A stretch of DNA of 64,000 nucleotides from Laburnicola sp. R22_1. Taxonomy: Eukaryota > Ascomycota > Dothideomycetes > Pleosporales > Didymosphaeriaceae. Under the pieces are notes generated by a model. The model did no database searches and was not told the DNA's origin. It saw only the letters and a list, made by a program, of their open reading frames with translations. The DNA is taken from the NCBI GenBank assembly GCA_014281115.1, contig JACONQ010000009.1, positions 2,418,001 through 2,482,000 of the forward strand, written 5' to 3'. Of the stretch, positions 11,071 through 23,426 are shown piece by piece (positions within the stretch are counted from its first letter, which is position 1; every line of letters begins with the position of its first letter). The position numbers and the translations under genes are program-made.

Positions 11071-12477
11071 TTGATGATAGCGATGGAGACGCCTCAGAGG
11101 CCCCCTCCAGGGGCCTCTACAGTGACTCGCCCCCCAGACCCTAAGTCTGCGCGGCAGACTAACATCCAGCACCCCTCCAGGAAGCGCCAACAGACCAATG
11201 TCCGCCCTCCTAGACGCCTTTCCTTTGGTGGAGGCGTGCCTATCTGCCCAGAAGCTGCTATAGATACAGCAGCCAACGCCCTTAACTCCCACCTTACGGC
11301 TGCGCGCAAGGCGGCAGAGACCCAGGAGAAAGTCGCAATAGCTATGGCTGAAGCTATTAACCACTGCATCGCTAATCTTAAGCGCCTAGAGGAGCTAGCG
11401 GCTGCCTCTACCCTCCGCAACCGCCTTATACAGACACTAAAAAATTCAGCCACGCCAAGCCTTCGTCCTAATGTAGTTAGGACCGGCTACGACTCGACAA
11501 CCACCGCCTACACCACAGACAGCGACAGCGATCTTGCCGCCCAGCCTCAGAGGACATGGGCAAGTGTGGCATCCGCCTCCCACAGAGACAGCGGATACAC
11601 GACCACAGCTAGCAGCAGGAAATCCACAACCGCGGCCAAGCGGCAAACTACACCTAGACAGGCAGCAGACCTACAGATCTTGCTCACAGTCGCAAACCCG
11701 GCCAACCGGCTAGGTCAAACCTCTGCCTTCGCTGTACGAACGGCTATCTGCGCCGCTACAGGGCTCGACCTCAGCGCTATCCCTACGGCCACAAGGACCC
11801 GCACGGGGTGGGCCATCACCCCAGCCTCCAACGACATACGACAGCAACTCATGGAACAGGAAAAGAAGGAATCAATGATGAGATCCATTGAAGCTGACAG
11901 CGCTGAGTTGCCCATGCGATGGGTTAACTACGCCGTACCTAGAGTACCTAGCAGCTACCGCTCGCTGCTAGGGGAAGACGTGCCCTACTCCCTCCAGATG
12001 GTAGCGGAAGAGGCTTACACGCAGACAAAACAACACCCTACTAACTGCCGCCCCTCCTGACACAGCCCTAATCAATTTGGACACACCACCTGGATAGTGT
12101 CCTTTAAAAAGCCTGCGGCGGCTTTCCGCCTCTTTGGTGCTAGCGACCTATCCCGCGAGATAATTAAGAAGCGGGCTATAGAACGCCATGACCCTGGCTG
12201 CCAGGGCTACTGTAACGCGGCACAATGCACACGCGCACCCCGCTGCCACAACTGCGGAAAGAAACCTAGCAAGCACGAAGGCCTAATAGGAGACAACTGC
12301 GCTCACAAGCAACAATGCCCTAACTGCCGCGGCCCACACGCCGCAGACGACCCTACCTGCTTAGTGAAACCCAGGCGGGTGAACAATCGCATTATCCGAC
12401 CGACTCGCCGCGAACTGGCGACACTGAGACGCGCCGGACAGAAGGCCTTTGACCAGCTATACAACCTACAGCCTTAA
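11071..12477 (+). pseudogene. LINE ORF1 (gag-like, zinc knuckles)
   Basis: First open part 11071-12057 (329 residues): low-complexity N-terminus, an alanine/glutamate-rich helix around residues 70-125, then a region ending near a TGA at 12058. The frame resumes to 12477 with cysteine knuckles (RCHNCGKKPSKHEGL, QQCPNCRGPHAADDPTCL). The protein would bind RNA in the ribonucleoprotein particle. Sequence between 12040 and 12100 suggests a small indel or a frameshift between the two parts. Nothing in it suggests domestication. Confidence 0.8.
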
Positions 12478-12872
12478 TCTAAGCTTACCACCTAGGGCCA
12501 AGACACCTCCCCTAGCGGAGAAGACGACACCAGAGAAGAAGCCCCTCTTGACGGCAATGACGCCGCCCCCGCCAGGGCTAACGTCCAGACAGACACTCAA
12601 ACTGAACCCGTGCTGACACTACCAGATCAGCCAGAGCAGGAACCGATGGCCCTAAGCCATCGTCCCCCAAGAGGACCTCGACGCTCGACCCCGTACCCCG
12701 ACACCGCCTCACGACAAGCGGCCCCACGCTTATTGAGCAGGCCTATGCGATCCTCTGCGCCTATTAGCGGCAGCCTAAACCTCGCCGCGCTCTCTGCTAG
12801 AAGCGCGAGACAAGAAGATCACACCCAGTCCTCCTCACAGGAGGACCAGACTATGGACAAATCCTTAAGTTA

Positions 12873-15800
12873 ATGAGGAACAACCGCCGCAGATTCACCC
12901 TACGTAGGGACCCTGACATTAAAGTATACTGGACAAACGTTAGCAGAAGCGGCCCAGCACACACAGCCGCCCTTGAGATCGCTTTCACAGAGGGCATCGA
13001 CATTATTTGCATGCAAGAGCCGGCTACCTGGCCAGGCACACGCACTTCAAACCACCCCAGCTATAACCTCCACCCACTAGTGGACGGCTGGGACAGCTGG
13101 GAGACCTGGGAGGCAGAACGCCCCTGAGTCCTTATCTTTACCCGTAAGGGCAACCGATTGAAAATTACACCACGTACTCCACTTCATGACTAGGACATGC
13201 AGTGGATCGACGTTAACAGAATCTTAATACTTAATGCCTACTGGGCGCCACAGACTACGCCCGTTCTCAACTATATTACCCACCTCACCCCGCCTAACAG
13301 GTGCCTTGCTGGGGGCGACCTTAACGCTAAACACAACATGTTCGAACCTGGTGTTACAACTACATAGGGCGGCGCTGAACTAGCCCAATAGGCCACAGAC
13401 AGCGGCATGGATTACATTAGCGAGCCCAGAGTCCCCACCCACTGGGCGGGACACGTTATAGACCTCTCTTTCTGTAACATCCCCTTCGCTACCACAGCTG
13501 TACGGTCGGACATAAACTGCGGCTCAGACCACAACATGCTAGTTACTACAATACCTGGCAGAGGACAGGAGCCGCTCGACTAGTTCCAATATAGGGTCCC
13601 CACTACGAAGCTCCTGTTATTTGTCGACGCTGTCGCTAATAGGATGAAGGGCGCTCCTAGCTTAGACGGGCCACGGACCCGCGAGCACGTTGACAGGCGC
13701 GTCGCTGCCTTAGAAGAAGTCCTTACTGACGCCCTAAAGACGGCAGGTAGGAAGAAAAGAGGCACAGGCCATTTGGCGCCCTAGTGGACAGACGCCTGCA
13801 AACAAGCTTACCGGGCACACTTAAACTCGCTAGACGGCCACACCAGCTAGGGCCCTTTTGAGGAGACGCGCACTTTCCTAGCGACAGTCCGCAAGGCAAA
13901 GAAGGAATACTGGCGACACACTATAGACAACGCAGAAGACGACTAGGAACTCTTCTGAATTATTAATTGGTATAAGCTAGAACCCACTAGAACCCAGGCG
14001 CTAATGGTCTTTAGAGGCATAGAGGCGACTAAAGACAAAGACAAGGCTAAGATGCTTCGACAAGCACTGCTCTGCAGATTCACGGCGGAGGACAACCTGC
14101 TGGAACCGCCCTCCCCATAAGAGAACCACATCATCCCTTGGGACATGTACCTGTCTATTGAAGAGACGGAGCGCTGCGTGATTGGGGTCTCTAGCACCTT
14201 ACTAGGCGCTAATGGCATAACTGTCTGGCTGCTTACAGCATGCTGGAACTACATTGGACAGTACGTCTGCGACATCTACCGCGACCTACTTGAACTCGAT
14301 TACTATCCTGCCGCCTGGACGGATGGGGAGATCGTGTTTATCAAGAAGCTCGGCAAGAAGGACGACACGGTCCCAGGCTCTATGAGACCCCTCGCTATGC
14401 TACTCTGCCTCGGCAAGGGATTCGAAAGGATTGTCGCCTGGCGCATAGCCCACTTAGCTGTGCTGCACGGCGTACTAAGCCCCCAACATGGGGGGGCTCT
14501 GCCAAAAAGGTTAGCCATGGACTTGATTGCCGCCTTTACCCACGAAGTGGAACTAGCCTTTAGCAAAGGCTAGCACGTCACCATGGTTACTATGGACGTG
14601 CTTGGGGCCTTCAACGCCCTCTTCGTCAACCAACTGCTACACTGAATGAAAGAACAAGGCTGGCACCAAAAAGTCCTCGTGCTTACGCGCAACATTCTTA
14701 CGAACCGACACATACTTGTTCGCTATAGCCAACACTGATCCAGCCGCCACCTAGTGGCTTGCGGCACCCCACAGGGCTCGCCCCTTTCACCAGTTATCTA
14801 CATGCTGTACCTGGCGGAACTCCTTCTCCAGGACACCACACTGCAATTCGGATATGCTAATAACATCTGCCTATACAGAGCCTCGCACAGCCTCGACCTT
14901 AACATTAAACAACTCGCCAAAGACGTCCGCAAGATTAATGGATACGGCGCGGACAACAAGATCGCTTTCTCACCAGACAAGCTTGAAATGATCCACCTTA
15001 CACAGCAGAAAGGAGACTACGCTCCTCCCTGTACCGTCAACAAGAACCTTACTATACACCCCATTCTCCCTACAAGTGAGAACGGGGCCTTGCGCTGGCT
15101 GGGCGTGTGGTTTGACAGGAAGCTGACCTTCAAGGCCCACGTCGCGACTCGCGCCGCCAAGACAAGGGTGGTCGCACATCACATCCGCAGCCTGGCTCGG
15201 ATCAAACACGGCCCCCCACCGGGGTCCCTCCGCAAGGCGGTGATCGCCTGCGTCCTCCCACGGCTCCTGTACGGCGCGGAGGCCTGGTACGGAGGCAGGA
15301 CAAAGCCCTCCAGAATCACGTGCCAATCGAGAAGCGCTGTGGTAAGCACCCGACTAGGCTGGCACATTGACGCACTCGACAAAGTCCTCAAGCAGGCATG
15401 TAGAGCCGTCGTACCGGCCTATCGGACCACACCCACCACCGCCGTCTTTAGGGACGCAGGTCTCCCTTTAGTGGCAGTGGCACTTGAGATATGCAAGCTT
15501 CGCTTCGCAGCACACCTGCTAACAATTAATAATAAGCACCCGCTAACTGCTAGAACCCTCCTGCCCACAGTCAGAAGAGGCCGAGGCGCAGGCCTCCCAC
15601 AGAGAGCCCGCTCGAAGGTACAGCAACTCGCACAGATCTTCGACCCAGTACCCCGACCGGAGTTCCGCGCCCCCCACTACTCCCGCGGGAGCCGCGCCGA
15701 CCCCACAGGCCGAGTGGCCAAGAAGGACGCCGCCCGTCACTTCAAGGAGTGGTGGGCTCTCCTCCCGCCGACCGCTATCACCGTCTTCTCAGACGGCTCC

Positions 15801-16650
15801 GAACAATGGATTGACGGCGTCAAGCACGTCACGTACGGCTACGCCGTATACGAAGGGCAGGCCCTCACCCTGCAGGGCAACGGCTCCCTTAACCCCAGGT
15901 CCCACGTTTTCGATGCCAAAGCTGTTGGCGCGTGGCGAGGACTCGCCCACACGCTCAATACGCCCGCCTACCAGCTGAGACGCATATATATGTGCATTAA
16001 CAACACTTCTGTTATATAGTGCATAAGAGGCAACCCGTCCCCCTCCTCGCAGTGGGCGTTCGTCAGGTGCCAGGAGACAATAGAGAACTTGGACATCGCT
16101 ATCCAGTAGGCCCTAGGTCACTGCGAAATAGAAGGGAATGAATTGGCAGACTAGCTAGCCGACAACGCAGCAAAGTCCCCTCGACCTCCATACGGCATGG
16201 CAGCTAAGCCTACGGTCTCAGGCCTTAAGTCAGACGTTCGCGCCTACACTAGGAGCGCTGAGATGGACTGGTGGCGCGCCCGCTCGCCTAAGTTGTCTAA
16301 ATAGTACATGCAGTGGGACCTCACTTACCACCCTGCGAAATAGCCAAAGGAGCTTACCCTCTAACGACCAACGCTTGCTAAGCTGTTGTCCATACGCACC
16401 CGCCACGGACACTACGCCTAGTACTATAAGAAGTTCAGGCACGAAGACGCCGTTACAGAATGCCCCTGCGGGGCAGACCTGGCGCCCGACCACATTGTAC
16501 ACTGCCCACGATCAGTTCGAAAGTTTCGCTACTGGCCGAAACGGCTAGCGTGCCCCCCCAGCACCACTAGGGAGGGCGTGGAATACCTGAAGGCACTTGA
16601 GCCAAAAGATTTCCAACTTCTACTTGAACTTATTAACCCTTCAGAAGATT
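12873..16650 (+). pseudogene. LINE ORF2: endonuclease, reverse transcriptase, RNase H
   Basis: An APE-type endonuclease comes first (12930-13570): IDIICMQEPATWPG, CLAGGDLNAKHN and CGSDHNML. The reverse transcriptase (about 14140-15300) includes GEIVFIKKLGKKDD, RPLAMLLCLGKGFERI and CGTPQGSPLSPVIYMLYLAE. Its catalytic motif reads F-x-Y-A-N-N instead of Y-A-D-D (14850-14865), so two aspartates are lost by G-to-A change. An RNase H begins at 15775 (TVFSDGSEQWIDG). A CPCGADLAPDHIVHCP zinc motif lies at 16459-16509. About 20 stops are mostly TAG at former TGG. Dead. Confidence 0.9.
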
Positions 16651-17173
16651 AACACTTAGCAACAAAAAGCTACCTTTTATTCTTAGGCTTAACTTACACT
16701 ATATGGACAGCTCCTCTAGCGCCAACTCCGTTAGAGCTCCCAGCAGGCGTGTCTCTCCCCGTCAACTTGCTACACGCGGCAACTCCCTACCTACTCTCCA
16801 CTCTCCTTATCCCTCCCTTCCTTTTCTAGCTACTCTCCTTACCTATTCTTACTAGTTACACGCTAAAGTCTTAGCACTTTTCGATACAGTTTCAGGGCAG
16901 CCGAAGCTGCCCCTACTTTAGTTTTAGTTTACATGTATAATAGATACACCCTGACACCTTAGCCTATAGGCAAGAAGACAAAGATTTAGCCCCCGCATGG
17001 AGGGGGGCGGACTCTTACGAGCCGCTGCAAGAGATGGCGATAGCTTCACAGCAAGAAACGCCTTCACCATTTTGGCTGGCTCCAAAACGGTTGCTCGGCG
17101 CGTCCCCATGCCCCATAGGAGGCTAGAACATTGCGTTCCTGGACGTTAATCAATACTACTACTACTACTACTA

Positions 17174-17186
17174 CCAAGGCGTAGAA
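17174..17186 (+). repeat. Target-site duplication, right copy (LINE)
   Basis: CCAAGGCGTAGAA, identical to 10932-10944. Confidence 0.93.
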
Positions 17187-18975
17187 ACCTTAAAATTAAT
17201 AAGTTAAATATACTTACAGGTTTACGCCAATAGCGGCAGCGCGCTAAAGACCTTATAGATGCAACTAGATACTAGACGCACGCGATTTCCTATAGAATAC
17301 GCATTAATAACTACCTACACGCCTTTTTAACAGCGCTAAAATCGCAGCCTGTTATTAAGATTTATTAGTTATAGGTTCCGCCTTTACTAAGGACCTGGAA
17401 AGACCTAGAGACTTATTTGTATAGAGCTAAGTTTTGACAAGCTAGTTAAGAAGAATACTACAGTATATAGAGCAAAGGATACTTTGCAAGGACTACAAAA
17501 ACAGCAGAAAGTGCTAATGCTAAAGTGTTACTAGTAATGTGGGTTTTTATGTATAAATTTAACAAAGATGGCTTTCTTTTACAGTTTAAGGCACGTCTAG
17601 TGCTTCGAGGTGACCTCGAGCAGCCGTATAGAGACACCTACGCTGCCACACTAGCAGCACGCACATTTAGAGCAATTACTACTATTACTAATTATTTTAG
17701 ACTAGCGCTAGTTTAGTACAACGTACTAACAGCTTTTCTTAACACTAGACTTAATCGTCTACTCTACGCGCAAATGCCAGACGGATTTTAAGCAGATAGA
17801 GAACTACTCTAGATACTCCGCGCTCTCTATAGGTTAAAAGAGTCATCACTACTATAGTATAAGGAGCTTTGTAGGACGCTATAGTTACTAGGGATAAAGC
17901 CTATGCTAGGTTTTCTATATATATACACTAACAAATAGCTCATTCTATTCATCTATATTAACAATATTATTATGGCTTATCACCCTTGCAACGCCAAGCT
18001 GCACCGGCAGTTTAAGTAGAAGCTTAGCGAGTACTATTAACTAAAGCGACTTGGTCCACTTAAGTGGTTCTTAGGCATACGCGTTAAACGAGACATTGCC
18101 ACCTGCAAACTTTAGCTGCTCTAGGATGCCTACATTAATAAGGTAACCACAAACTATAGTATAATAACCGCCAGCCGCCGCGCCAAGGTACTAATAACGG
18201 TTAACTATCTCGAGCCATCTATAGAGGAACCCAACGCAGCCCAGACAAAGCTTTACTAGAAGCTTATTAGTTATCTCGCGTTTCTTACGCAGTTCACTCG
18301 CCCAGATCTAGCACGCGCTTATATAATACACGCTTTATATCTTACTAACCCTAAATAAGCTTATATAGAGTCTATTTGCAAAGTGTGGCAACACATCCTA
18401 GAGACTTAGTACTATACACTAGAAGCTTATACAGCCAAAGAAGGGATTTAGGAGTTTGTAACTATAAAAGAGGACTATTAAAACCCTATCTTCTTTAGAG
18501 CATCTAATGCAGCTTTCACTAATAATATAAAAACTCGCCGCAGCTCCTAAGGCTACGTTTTCCAACTGTTTAGGATAACTATTAACTGGAAGTCTACCCT
18601 ACAGCGTACAGTCACCAAATCTACTACTAAGGCAGAGCTACTTGCGCTCTCTCTTATAGGCTTAGAGATAGAGGAATGGCTTCGCTTATACCGCAGCCTA
18701 TCCTTAACACTAAACACAACTTTAACTATTTAGTGTAATAACTAGCAGACTATTAGAATTGTTATAAAGGAGCAAGATAAGCTGGCAACAAAGCTTAAGC
18801 ACGTTAATATACACTAGAGTTGGATTCGCCAGAAAGTAGAGCAAGGACGACTCAACGTCCAATAGCAACCTACTAATAGAATGCCTACTAATAGGATAAC
18901 TAAGATGATATCCCGCCAGAAGCATGCTGAGTTTGTAAGCTAGCTACACCTTACAGATCTACACTTTCGACTTTA
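17187..18975 (+). pseudogene. copia reverse transcriptase and RNase H remnant
   Basis: Continuation of the copia polyprotein after the LINE. The RT begins near 17530 with MWVFMYKFNKDGFLLQFKAR and includes YAATLAARTFRAI, QYNVLTAFLNTRLNR, YAQMPDGF and RALYRLKES. RNase H region at about 18480-18960: RRSSQGYVFQLF, KSTTKAELLALSL and the C-terminal RMPTNRITKMISRQKHAEF, characteristic of fungal copia. Many TAG/TAA codons. Confidence 0.87.
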
Positions 18976-19040
18976 ATGCATAGCAAATATATAGGAAAAG
19001 TCATCCTTACGTTACTAGACAACTACAGGATAAGGGGGTG

Positions 19041-19224
19041 TGTAACAGTAGTGGGTAAGTTTGGAGTTGCTGCCTATAGATCTACTGTTGCCTATACTAG
19101 TTCATTGCTGCCTACACTTGTTCACTACTACCTAGATTGCCTATTAGTATATATCCTAGGTACTACTCATATTCAATACAACAAGTGTTGCCTCGACTTT
19201 CGCCTTTCAGCTACAACCGCTACA
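19041..19224 (+). repeat. 3' LTR of the copia element
   Basis: 184 bp, TGTAACAGTAGTGGG...CAACCGCTACA, less mutated than the 5' LTR, followed by CATCT (19225-19229). Confidence 0.93.
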
Positions 19225-19229
19225 CATCT

Positions 19230-20019
19230 CTTCCCTACCTATGGTATTTACAGATTACGCCCGAGTCCATAACATCAAATGTACAGCTACAGAACAAAAA
19301 ATTGAGTATATTTGGTCTTTGTTTCGCCGATCCTGGGGTAACACACAGTACCCTACCTAGTATGTACGCAAGCTTTTGTCCTAGTACTGTATCGACATCC
19401 AAGTCCCATAATCCGATTTTGAGCAGCCTGACATTACTTACCACATATTGCTAGATATCCTAAGGCTGTCGCTGTCCTATCGTCTCACTTAAACAAGCCA
19501 CTAATTCTACGCCTTCAAGAGGTAGGCTCAACCGTTATTTGATGTCCATAGCCTCCGCTGGCCACAGGCAGTTGAAAACGACTTGATCTCTTATTTCTCA
19601 TATCGTAGCCGTGCTGAGTCTCGTATATCAGATTCATGGACGCATAACAGATCACGGCTACATTCCGTCAGCGTCGCCTTGTCGAGCACGCAGTTTGTCG
19701 ACATACAATTTTACGCATATCAATCGAAAGGCACGTGGCAGGCCGAGGTTTCTATGATGTCAACTATGATACACGTGCCAATAATCACTACAGAAATATA
19801 TGAACAATGTACAATCGTAATAGGCGACTGAAACAACCTATCATGACAACAACCAAACTACATCGAGGTCAAACCAGCTGGACCGCAATTCTGAGTGTTT
19901 TCAGGGACCGAAATTGTCTCAACAACAATCATACAAGGTACAAAACTCTCTACACTGCGCAAAATTATGCCTCGTCTCATCAACATCGATCCGGAATAAG
20001 CCAACAAGATATCACAACC
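19230..20019. other. Upstream/intergenic region with one copy of a dispersed core motif
   Basis: Normal base composition resumes abruptly after the LTR. Around 19330 lies CCTGGGGTAACACACAGTA, a motif found at about ten other places in this window. No domain-bearing gene recognised. Confidence 0.5.
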
Positions 20020-20534
20020 ATGACGACTGTGACCAGTACCACGAGGAAGGAGGTAGAAACCAGTGAAGTCGACCCGATCCAACTGCGCATCTTCAACGAA
20101 CTGCGTATCCACTACAATCATCTATCAGCCGACGGGCTATCCAAAACCGCTAGTAAGTACTAAAGTCCTATCCCCATGACCTTGTCTTCTTACCTTACTG
20201 ATCATTTGGAGAAAACCTTGCCGTTCTCGTGCGTCACTATGCCGGTTCAAACGTTCATTGTGGTGAAATTTCTCTCCCGGTAGTTGGAAACGAGGATAAC
20301 GGTAGCGAGAATAACGGCAGCGAGAATACCGGTAGCGAGGATAACAGTAACGAGAATATCCAGGGGTACACAGCAGCGCTCGTCTATCATCGAGGAATTG
20401 GCACTATCACAGTCCTCTTACACAAGTTCGCACGTAGGGAAGAGGAACTCCCTTTTTTGTTAGCCGAGGAGGCAGAAAATGCTGTTCGGAGGGTTTTGGC
20501 CAGTGAGCTGCGTGCTAGAGGTTCGATATTCTAG
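20020..20534 (+). CDS. Small two-exon hypothetical protein
   Basis: Exons 20020-20152 and 20212-20534. The intron is GTAAGT...CTTACTGAT...GAG|, 59 bp, and the phase fits, giving 151 residues. It starts MTTVTSTTRKEVETSEVDP. The middle carries a run of five-residue repeats of the form G-[SN]-E-[DN]-[NT], encoded by about five 15-bp tandem units (20290-20360). The C-terminal half (GYTAALVYHRGIGTITVLLH, then FARREEELPFLLAEEAENAVRR) looks like a small folded alpha/beta domain. No family recognised, no signal peptide or membrane segment. A longer N-terminus from ATG 19807 is open in frame but has no domain. The splice logic supports a real gene; function unknown. Confidence 0.6.
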
Positions 20535-21326
20535 GTCCATATGCTTTGATTGTGGGGTAAAGAGAGGTTAGAGGAATCGATGAGGTGTGAAGATTCAAGG
20601 AAGTTTTGTTGGTTTCCAAGGGCTGCTAGGTGCTTTTGTTGAGTAGCGATTGTACGGATAAAAAACTGTGTATAATGTGTTACCTCAGGATAAGTCATAC
20701 AAAGGCTAACTTGCCTGGGCATAATTTTAGACTCTCGCGTAATTTTCTCTAATAATTTCTGTGTACATTGTGTTTTTCATTGCGATTACCACGGGTTGCT
20801 CATTGCAAACTTCCTCCGTCATAGAACAAGCATCAGAGACGCACTTCCCGACACCGGAATTCCTCCTTACTGTTTCTTCTAATTCAATTGTGGAAAACGA
20901 AATCACCGAAGTGCGGAACCAACTGATACAGCTGCAAGACTGAAATTTGAATACCTTTGGCCTCGGTATTGCATATCCTTAGGTAACACATTGTAGTCAG
21001 ACTTGTGTCCTGATAATAGCTGGCGCTGACAAGCAACATCGAGGAAACTACAAGTGAACATTTGACCTTCAGCGGCTCGCTACAGCCTACAGACCTACAT
21101 TAGGGTGGGCCTCTTCGTAACCAACTCTGTCGCACAAATACCCCGTGCACACATATTGACTTAGCATTCACGGGTGGAACTCTGAAGGTATATGCAGATT
21201 TGATGATGAGATTGTGGGAAGTCCCAGCCTGATTACCATCCTGTGTTAACCATGGATAGGTAATACGGATGCGGAACTTATCTAACAGCCAATTCCCACA
21301 TATAACCATCTGAATTTTGCTGAGAA
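20535..21326. other. Intergenic, degenerate copies of a dispersed repeat
   Basis: Contains inverted (GTGTTACCTCAGGATA, about 20677) and direct (TATCCTTAGGTAACACATTG, about 20974) relatives of the CCTGGGGTAACAC core, the second followed by CAGACTTGTGTCCTG as in the 152-bp MITEs. A 60-codon open frame at 20761 has no support. Confidence 0.5.
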
Positions 21327-23418
21327 CTACTTCCCAATGTTCATCTCCTTGATCTTGAGGCAGATCTTCTTATGCTCCTTCTTCCAATCGGCGGCCTGGC
21401 AGTTTGCAGAGCAATACTGTGCAAAGCTGCACCGAGAACAATTGAGCAGGGTTCCTCCATTCTTCGCCTCACGTGCACCGCAATGAAAACACGTTCCTTT
21501 CTTTGCCTTCAAGTCTCTGAACCAGGACAGGATTTCCGGAAGAGCTACCGCCGAAGATGGAGCTTGCGATCGTGAGGGATTGAAATTGAGCGGGGGAGGG
21601 GGAACCTCATCATTTCCGATCGGGGAAGCGTAGATGACTGGGATAGCGACGCGCACTGCGTATTTGGCCACACTCTGAAAGCCCTCGAGGTCCTTGAGGT
21701 AGTCTTTGGGGAAGACGCCCAAGCCGCAACTGCACCCTCGACGCTCATGTGGTTCCACCGACAAGGGTATCTTGCCTTGGGCGCGATACTCGCAGGTGGG
21801 CTTGTGACTCCATGCGCGGCACCGCTCGGCAAACAACGGCAGAAGCTGCTCCCAGAATGCGACTTCATCGTCGTCGACATGAATCAGCACAAATGCATTC
21901 TTCCTGCCCTTCTGCAGATCATCCTGCCAGTCAAGAGTGCCTCCTGTTTGGATTGCTGCAGCATCCAGGAATACCGTCTGGTTCGAGATATCCATGCGAA
22001 GTTTGTGCACGGAGATAGAGGCGATAACCCGGCCACTGTTTGACAGAGTGAATTCTGATGACTCGGGGTAACCGGGGAGTCCTGCGACGTGCATGTACAT
22101 CTTGAAGAGTGTCTCTTTGATAGCGAGCCGACCTGGAATATTGGGTGTTTCACTCTCCGCTAACTTTAAGTAGGTCGCGATTTCAACGGCTGTCATACTT
22201 GTGAGTGGAGAAGTGACCGAAGCTAGCCATTCAGCATGCTGGTTGTTTCTGCCCAAATAAATAGCGGGAAGGACGTCCGGGTCGAGATAGTGGAGGTGCT
22301 CCAGAGTGATGTTGCCACTAGATACATATTAGCTTTGTGAATCTGTCTCGGGTGGTGCTAACATACTGTTGATCCATTTCAGCAGGGAACATACAATCAG
22401 CTCGAGCCGCAAGCATCTTGGTCTCCATCACCGGGGCCTGATACTCGATGAAAGATGACGTCCGGCCAATCTTGCCTTTGCCTCCGCTCGAACTGAGAGG
22501 AAGCAAAAGCTTTTGTTGCTGGAATAACCTATCCCCTACCACTACCTCGATTGTGGAGGGGTCAATAAGCTTAACGCTCACAGCATTTGCCTTGTCTTGG
22601 AGATGAGACTTCATTGAACCGTCGGAGATGTCGTAATGAACTTTAAGAGACGATACCTTCGTCATCTCGGCATTGAAGTATGGCCGTACGCTTTTCCGGA
22701 TACGATCACCTAATATCCCTGTAAGTGACAGGGGGCAGTAAGTATTCAAATTGGGCTTACCATTATGGGTCCTGGTGGGATTCACATCCGTGAGAACCAG
22801 ATGACCACGCATGTTGGGCCGATTACTTGTAACATAGACATCGTTTTGACCAACAGTTGAGCTGTATACCTCGAGAGAAGGTCCCAGCTTTCCAGAGAAC
22901 TTCGCAGCGTTCGCTGTTGTGTTCTTCAGAGCGAAGACAACCTGACAGTCTGTGCCCCCATTTTCAACAAGAGAGCACGTGGAGACCAAGAAGGACACAA
23001 TCAGGCGGCTGCTACCAGCCCACTCACTCTCGTCTTTATCCACAGCAACGGTATAGTTGTTCGTGAACGGAGTGCCAGAAACAGTAACGGTCCCGAAGCC
23101 GAGCTGAGCGTCTGGGTACGTGCTTTGTTGCGTAATGACAGGCGACTGAAGCACCACATGCACGATGGGTGACCCATTATCTTTAGTAGTAAAGTCGTCG
23201 AACATTTCCACGGCGCTGTGGGGGACCGCGAGGGTAACGCAGACTACCGATGGCAAATCGCTCCAGGACCGGAAAGAACCTTTGAGTTCATGCGGGCAAA
23301 CCGGGAGGCTCGAAAGCTTGAGTACGTGTAAATGCACTAGCAATGACTGAAGTTGGTAGGCCCCCGTGGTAAGTGTTTCATCGTTAAGAATTAGCTGCAC
23401 TAGATGATCGATGAATGG

Positions 23419-23426
23419 GTCCCAAT
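23419..23426 (+). repeat. 8-bp target-site duplication, left copy (hAT)
   Basis: GTCCCAAT, identical to 26541-26548; 8 bp is the diagnostic length for hAT elements. Confidence 0.93.

Larger units (their letters stand above)
10945..17173 (+). mobile_element. Tad1-like non-LTR retrotransposon (LINE) nested in the copia element
   Basis: 6.2 kb between perfect 13-bp direct repeats, ending in a (TAC)n tail (about 17152-17173), the hallmark of target-primed reverse transcription. ORF1 is gag-like; ORF2 carries endonuclease, reverse transcriptase, RNase H and a C-terminal zinc motif. It is GC-rich compared with the host copia, so RIP has been far lighter here, consistent with later insertion. No poly(A) tail is seen. 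Confidence 0.92.
7668..19224 (+). mobile_element. Ty1/copia LTR retrotransposon, RIP-mutated, carrying a nested LINE
   Basis: Two 184-bp LTRs (7668-7851, 19041-19224) are bordered by the 5-bp target duplication CATCT (7663-7667, 19225-19229). The body without the LINE is about 5.3 kb. Gene order gag-protease-integrase-RT-RNase H defines copia. A purine tract GGATAAGGGGGTG abuts the 3' LTR. Confidence 0.93.
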
